Of a stretch of 64,000 bases of DNA, positions 61,893 to 64,000 are shown piece by piece. The DNA comes from UBA1672 sp050633505. Lineage in GTDB: Bacteria; Pseudomonadota; Alphaproteobacteria; Micavibrionales; Micavibrionaceae. The notes beneath the pieces were generated by a model that searched no databases, was not told the DNA's origin, and worked only from the letters and a program-made list of their open reading frames with translations. The stretch lies in the NCBI GenBank assembly GCA_050633505.1, contig JBOEGQ010000004.1, forward strand, positions 124,001 to 188,000, given 5' to 3'. The position numbers were made by a program, and so were the translations under genes. Position 1 is the stretch's first letter. The number at the start of each line of letters is the position of its first letter.

Positions 61893-62342
61893 ATGAAGAA
61901 ACTACTTTTACCATTCTTTGCATTCGCAATGTTTATTATACCATCATTGGCACAGGCCGAAGTCGTACACAGTACCGTCGGCGTACAGGGTTATGACTTG
62001 ACCTCCTATCATACAGGATCAAAGCCTTTACCCGGTAACGGCAATCACGTTGTAATGCATGAAGGTGTGAACTACCTCTTCGCCAATGACGCCAATAGAC
62101 AAGCCTTTGAGAAGAACCCCACCAAATACCTTCCGGCTTATGGCGGATATTGCGCTTATGGTGTTTCTGTTGGCAAGAAATTCATTGGCGACCCTAATGT
62201 CTGGGAAATTGTTGACGGGCAGCTTTACCTGAACCTTGATAATAAAATCAAAGGAATCTGGTCTAAAGATATCTCAGGCAATATTTCAAAAGCCAATGCC
62301 AACTGGCCAGAAATTAAAAACAAAGCGCCGTCTGAGCTTTAG
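61893..62342 (+). CDS. Exported YHS-domain protein
   Basis: 149 aa, with a signal peptide (about 1-22, cut near AQA-EV). A YHS-type domain spans about 30-115, with GYDLTSYH, FANDANRQAFEKNPTKY and YGGYCAYGVS. YHS domains often bind metal or haem-related ligands. It follows the AhpD-like gene by 35 bases with its own ribosome site, and a strong terminator ends the unit. Confidence 0.82.
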   Translation: MKKLLLPFFAFAMFIIPSLAQAEVVHSTVGVQGYDLTSYHTGSKPLPGNGNHVVMHEGVNYLFANDANRQAFEKNPTKYLPAYGGYCAYGVSVGKKFIGDPNVWEIVDGQLYLNLDNKIKGIWSKDISGNISKANANWPEIKNKAPSEL

Positions 62343-62356
62343 ATTTACCGACCTAA

Positions 62357-62395
62357 GAAAGCCCGTCTCCCTCCTCTCCAACGGGCTTTCTTTTC
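62357..62395 (+). terminator. Rho-independent terminator after the YHS gene
   Basis: A 10-bp perfect stem GAAAGCCCGT / ACGGGCTTTC is followed by TTTT. Fifteen bases after the stop. Confidence 0.9.
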
Positions 62396-62449
62396 ATTTA
62401 AAGTATTAGAGGAGATGAAAAGAAACCTCCTTAGAGCGCAACGTTTCAA

Positions 62450-63373
62450 TTAAAAGATATAGCCATATAAATACCCTGCACTAACAGCCATTCCGACAAT
62501 CACCACCAGAAATGCAGCGATCATCTGGTTTTTAAAAATGGACTTCAACAATATCACCTCAGTAAGACTTGCCCCTGCGCTACCAATAATTAAGGCCATA
62601 ACAGCACCTAAACTCATCCCCTTAGCCGCAAGAGCAGAACTCAATGGAATAACCGCTTCCGCCCGAATATATAGCGGTATACCAATAACGGCGGCAACCG
62701 GCACCGCGAACGGGTTATCTTCACCAGCCATTGCAGTCACAAGCTCAGTCGGCATAAAGCCATAAATCATAGAGCCTAGAGCAATTCCCCCGATCAGATA
62801 TGGCAAAACCTTCTTAAAATCCACCCATGTCACCCGCCAAATCTCTCGCCACTTCTCAACCGGCTGGTCAGTACCACACCCCACATCACACCTAGAAGTT
62901 TTATGGTCGGTGTAGGCCTCCGCCTTTACAAAGCGCTCAAACCCAAGTTTTTCCAGACTAAAGCCGGCAACAACAGAAACCCCCATAGCCATCAAAAAAT
63001 AGAAGATAGTGACCCCCACTCCAAAAGTCACAAAAAACAGACCTATAATAATGGGGTTTAATAACGGACTAGCAAAAAGGAACACCATCATCGTACCAAA
63101 CCCGGCCTTGGCGCGTAACAACCCCTTTAGAAAAGGGATCGTTGAGCAAGAGCAAAAAGGCGTTATCGCTCCCAACACAACTGCAACAAAGTACCCCCTG
63201 CCATTCTTCCCACTTAGAATAGCCTGTATTTTTGACGGAGGGATATACTCTTGCAGCACCCCCACCAGATAGCTAATTAATAAAAATAATATCGTTAATT
63301 CAGCAGTAAGAAAAACAAACATGCCAAAGCTTTTCTGCGCCATTTCATAAGTGAAATTCATACCCTTCTCCAT
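62450..63373 (-). CDS. Permease of the ArsP/YraQ family (PF03773)
   Basis: 307 aa, eight or so membrane helices. The conserved TPFCSCSTIPFLKG motif with paired cysteines sits after the second helix, and a second half repeats the fold (GIPLYIRAEAVIPL). Members export organoarsenicals or have unknown substrates. A central cytosolic loop has a CDVGCG cysteine pair. Divergent from the ArsR-type gene, so probably regulated by it. Confidence 0.85.
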   Translation of the reverse strand: MEKGMNFTYEMAQKSFGMFVFLTAELTILFLLISYLVGVLQEYIPPSKIQAILSGKNGRGYFVAVVLGAITPFCSCSTIPFLKGLLRAKAGFGTMMVFLFASPLLNPIIIGLFFVTFGVGVTIFYFLMAMGVSVVAGFSLEKLGFERFVKAEAYTDHKTSRCDVGCGTDQPVEKWREIWRVTWVDFKKVLPYLIGGIALGSMIYGFMPTELVTAMAGEDNPFAVPVAAVIGIPLYIRAEAVIPLSSALAAKGMSLGAVMALIIGSAGASLTEVILLKSIFKNQMIAAFLVVIVGMAVSAGYLYGYIF

Positions 63374-63389
63374 TTATCTATATTTCCAG

Positions 63390-63451
63390 TATAATCGAAT
63401 TATAGCACATTAAGTTGGCATATCAACATATTTCTGGTAATGTCGAAATAT
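63390..63451. promoter_or_regulatory. Operator region between the permease and ArsR genes
   Basis: Two inverted repeats lie in the divergent gap: TATAAT-cga-ATTATA (63390-63404) and ATATTTC...GAAATAT (63428-63451). The second is 21 bases before the ArsR ATG and fits an ArsR-type operator. Confidence 0.5.
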
Positions 63452-63472
63452 ATTGCCATTAGGAGACAAAAC

Positions 63473-63772
63473 ATGGACATCGATCAAGTCGCGAAAGCAC
63501 TCAAAGAATTAGGGCACCCGACACGGCTTGCCATCTACAAGCGATTGGTTAAGGCGGGTAATAACGGTATTGCTGTCGGTGCAGTACAAGAGGCACTTCA
63601 AATCCCCGGATCGACCCTCACACACCACTTAAAAGGCTTGGAAACGGCAGGGTTAATAAGTCAGCGTCGAGAGGGGCGTACCCTATTCTGTGTGGCGCAA
63701 TATGAACAACTAACTTCGGTGATTAGCTTTTTACAACACGAATGCTGTATAGATGAGCAAACAAATCTGTAG
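63473..63772 (+). CDS. ArsR-family winged-helix regulator
   Basis: 99 aa from ATG 63473 (AGGAG site); the frame goes back to 63440. The winged HTH (GAVQEALQIPGSTLTHHLKGLE) is at about 40-62. A pair of cysteines near the end (ECCID) could bind metal or metalloid. Divergent from the permease. A metal or arsenical sensor is inferred from pairing. Confidence 0.85.
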   Translation: MDIDQVAKALKELGHPTRLAIYKRLVKAGNNGIAVGAVQEALQIPGSTLTHHLKGLETAGLISQRREGRTLFCVAQYEQLTSVISFLQHECCIDEQTNL

Positions 63773-63819
63773 CGCAGAGATAAGAATCTACCTCCTCATC
63801 AAAAGCCACACAGCCTCTC

Positions 63820-64000
63820 TCACATCAAACTCGCCCAACGGAAAAGAATGCCCTGTACCCGATCCATAATAGATGCATAATCTGTGAACAGATCATCAAA
63901 ACTGGTTAAGGTGAAGTCTTGTAGCAAGCTCATCAAGCTATCTGGATCAGTGGTATCATTATCGATAGATGCTGCAACATGCAGATCCGGCAAATTACCG
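63820..64000 (-). CDS. Partial C-terminal end of a larger protein, cut by the window edge
   Basis: The leftward frame enters from beyond 64000 and ends at a TGA (63820-63822). The visible 60 residues (GNLPDLHVAAS..., ending GILFRWASLM) have the GxLPDLxxA...W pattern found, to my memory, near the end of large RTX/haemolysin-type calcium-binding proteins. The family usually continues past this Trp, so the stop may mark a broken gene. Nothing else is seen in 63773-63819. Confidence 0.45.
   Translation of the reverse strand, partial: GNLPDLHVAASIDNDTTDPDSLMSLLQDFTLTSFDDLFTDYASIMDRVQGILFRWASLM

Noticed and set aside
1..64000. CRISPR arrays, riboswitches, rRNA genes
   Set aside because: None seen; no regularly spaced identical repeats and no recognisable riboswitch or rRNA sequence.

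Overview
The window is chromosomal DNA of a fairly AT-rich alphaproteobacterium. The gene order is a chain of classic alphaproteobacterial neighbourhoods: trpC-trpD-trpG and trpE-ppiD beside tpiA-secG-pyrG; kdsA-eno-ftsB-pdhA-pdhB-pdhC-lpdA-lipA; the START/COQ10 gene-cinA-pgpA-ispDF; ntrY-ntrX-trkA-hfq-hflX-mazG; and metG-holB-tmk with dacF-rlpA-mltB. A GTTC-N7-GTTC box at the left edge is the alphaproteobacterial LexA type. The genus cannot be fixed from this sequence. Tryptophan synthesis, the full pyruvate dehydrogenase complex and an intact envelope gene set suggest a free-living cell.

Layout. 1-34.7 kb is housekeeping DNA (tryptophan, glycolysis, CTP, KDO, lipoate, isoprenoid precursors, NtrYX, K+ uptake, Hfq). 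34.8-40.4 kb is accessory and AT-rich. It holds a secreted esterase, a small array of displaced RHS toxin tips with immunity genes, two unknown genes, and two solo sequences that look like IS6-family ends. 40.49-50.48 kb is an integrated tailless-virus genome. 50.5-60.3 kb returns to housekeeping genes (CysQ, TatD, MetG, HolB, Tmk, cell-wall enzymes). 60.3-64 kb holds a tRNA-Ser, a TetR/AhpD-like/YHS group, an ArsR-permease pair and the cut end of another gene.

The main discovery is the ~9.97 kb provirus. It has no tail, portal or terminase genes. It encodes a 276-aa protein resembling, as I remember it, the double-jelly-roll capsid protein P2 of the membrane-containing corticovirus PM2. It also has a small FtsK/HerA-type packaging ATPase, a chain of small membrane proteins, a virion-type lytic transglycosylase, a D12-class adenine methylase, an initiator-like replication protein and an HTH repressor. 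No integrase or transposase gene is visible. Both ends are dif-like sites (XerC arm / TGTATA / XerD arm) sharing a 22-bp core, so host XerC/XerD probably integrates it at the chromosomal dif site, as with CTX-type phages. The repressor gene reads through the right att site, so integration and excision would swap its C-terminus. The replication gene carries three 15-bp dyad iterons next to an AT-rich stretch, an arrangement like phage lambda ori inside gene O.

How the provirus probably works (inference): the repressor at the right end and an HTH protein at the left end control two leftward operons. One is replication/packaging (rep, two small genes, zinc ribbon, 202-aa protein, ATPase, methylase). 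The other is structure/lysis (two tiny membrane proteins, capsid, five structural proteins, transglycosylase, three small membrane proteins). An 11-base sequence is shared between the repressor promoter and the region upstream of the structural operon.
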